Shown: in pieces, positions 63,319 to 64,000 of the stretch
Layout: every line of letters starts with the position of its first letter
Position numbering within the stretch: the stretch's first letter is position 1
From: Prauserella alba
Lineage (GTDB): Bacteria; Actinomycetota; Actinomycetes; Mycobacteriales; Pseudonocardiaceae
NCBI RefSeq assembly: GCF_024171735.1
Contig: NZ_JAMTCH010000004.1
Location: 1,364,001-1,428,000 of the forward strand
Length of the DNA stretch: 64,000 nt
Direction of reading: 5' to 3'
Notes under the pieces: model-generated
Seen by the model: only the letters and a program-made list of their open reading frames with translations
The model's database searches: none
What the model was told of the DNA's origin: nothing
Made by a program: the position numbers and the translations under genes

Positions 63319-63442
63319 GGCATCATCATCTCGCCTCCCGTGCGGGCGCCCGTCGGCCTCACCGCGCTCCACGACTCGCCGTGCCGCGGTGCGATCCGTC
63401 CGGGTCGGCGGGCTCCTGCACGTCGACCCGGACGGGCGCCGG

Positions 63443-64000
63443 TCACCCGCGGATGACGTTGTGCTCGGGCCCGAACGGGAAACCTGTGATGTTCTCCGCA
63501 CCGTCCTCGGTGACGACCAGGATGTCGTGTTCACGGTAGCCACCCGCGCCGGGTTCACCCTCCGGAACCATGATCATCGGCTCCATCGATACGACCATGC
63601 CGGGTTCCAGCACCGTGTCGACATCCTCGCGCAGCTCCAGCCCGGCCTCACGGCCGTAGTAGTGGCTGAGCACGCCGAACGAGTGACCGTAACCGAATGT
63701 GCGGTTGGCGAGCAGGCCATGCTCGACGTAGAGCTCGTTGAGTGTGTGGGCGATCTCGCCGCAGCTGATCCCTGGACGAATCAGGGCCAGCCCTCGCCGA
63801 TGGGCCTCCACGTTGACGTTCCACAGCTCCAGCGACCGGGCGTCGGGCTCGCCGAGAAACATCGTCCGCTCGAGGGCGGTGTAATAGCCGGAGGTCATCG
63901 GGAAACAGTTGAGACTCAGGATGTCACCGTCCCGGAGCCTCCGCGTGGTGGGCCAGTTGTGCGCACCGTCGGTGTTGATGCCCGACTGGAACCACACCCA
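63443..64000 (-). CDS. Creatinase (creatine amidinohydrolase), C-terminal part
   Basis: The last 186 codons; the rest lies to the right of the window. WFQSGINTDGAHNWPTTRRL, GDILSLNCFPMTSGYYTALERTMFLGE, TFGYGHSFGVLSHYYGREAGLELREDVDTVLEPGMVVSMEPMIMVPEGEPGAGGYREHDILVV closely follow Pseudomonas creatinase as I know it, with the catalytic His of GYGHSFG. It splits creatine into sarcosine and urea. This pita-bread fold is M24-like but creatinases lack the full metal set. The IclR gene downstream on the same strand is the likely regulator. Confidence 0.93.
   Translation of the reverse strand, partial: WVWFQSGINTDGAHNWPTTRRLRDGDILSLNCFPMTSGYYTALERTMFLGEPDARSLELWNVNVEAHRRGLALIRPGISCGEIAHTLNELYVEHGLLANRTFGYGHSFGVLSHYYGREAGLELREDVDTVLEPGMVVSMEPMIMVPEGEPGAGGYREHDILVVTEDGAENITGFPFGPEHNVIRG

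Overview
The window is chromosomal DNA of a very GC-rich actinomycete. The best fit is a mycothiol- and F420-using member of the Pseudonocardiaceae (Amycolatopsis, Saccharomonospora or Prauserella type). This rests on: GTG/TTG starts and four-base ATGA/GTGA gene overlaps throughout; two deazaflavin (F420)-type nitroreductases; maleylpyruvate-isomerase/DinB-type mycothiol proteins; the actinobacterial TadA plus TadA-associated-protein pair beside tyrA; a CxxC mycoredoxin-like protein; and numerous IclR and TetR regulators. The genus is inference. I see no phage, integrase, transposase, CRISPR array or rRNA; the region reads as ordinary chromosome with lineage-specific intergenic repeats.

Layout. 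1-2000: end of a Trk/Ktr potassium system and a GNAT acetyltransferase. 2141-6364: tRNA-Ser(GGA), then cobalamin-dependent methionine synthase (metH) behind what looks like an S-adenosylhomocysteine riboswitch that overlaps a ribosome-site hairpin. 6432-7929: four small acidic stress-type proteins. 8053-11477: aldo/keto reductase, mycothiol-type protein, potassium channel, NTF2-like protein and the wreck of an FAD dehydrogenase. 11710-15408: a compact four-gene cassette of two ~86-residue helical proteins, an FtsK/SpoIIIE-type ATPase and a coiled-coil protein; I can assign it to no characterised system. 15835-19289: RibD/DHFR-like reductase, secreted endonuclease, epoxide-hydrolase-like NTF2 protein. 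19498-23211: tRNA-Ser(CGA), tadA and partner, M20 amidohydrolase, tyrA. 23435-30694: small antitoxin-like protein, FUSC exporter, and a GbsR/MarR-controlled drug-type ABC exporter with a clear operator.

30839-35233 is a ten-gene Asp23/Gls24 envelope-stress operon. It is led by an ECF sigma factor and an anti-sigma-like zinc domain fused to an Asp23-like domain, and includes a 58-residue membrane protein. 35345-40526: coiled-coil protein, ArsR-SRPBCC fusion with palindromic operators, mycoredoxin-like protein, Fur regulator with catalase, and an orphan muconolactone isomerase. 40692-49214: IclR, TetR/nitroreductase pair, lactate-utilisation lutABC, a nitroreductase-hemerythrin fusion, methyltransferase and NhaA antiporter. 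49868-64000: small enzymes (VOC, DinB, SDR, GNAT, phosphatase), acyl-CoA ligase with a short coupled upstream ORF, YqeY, pirin, a membrane beta-propeller protein, thioesterase, and an IclR regulator beside a truncated creatinase at the right edge.

Two repeat families fill the gaps between genes. One is a long palindromic element with GCCCCCAAGGG-type ends (three copies). The other is a 21-bp tandem unit built on CGTGTTGCGGATTCC or CGTGTCCTGCACTCGG (nine clusters); one cluster appears to have been absorbed into the N-terminus of a gene.
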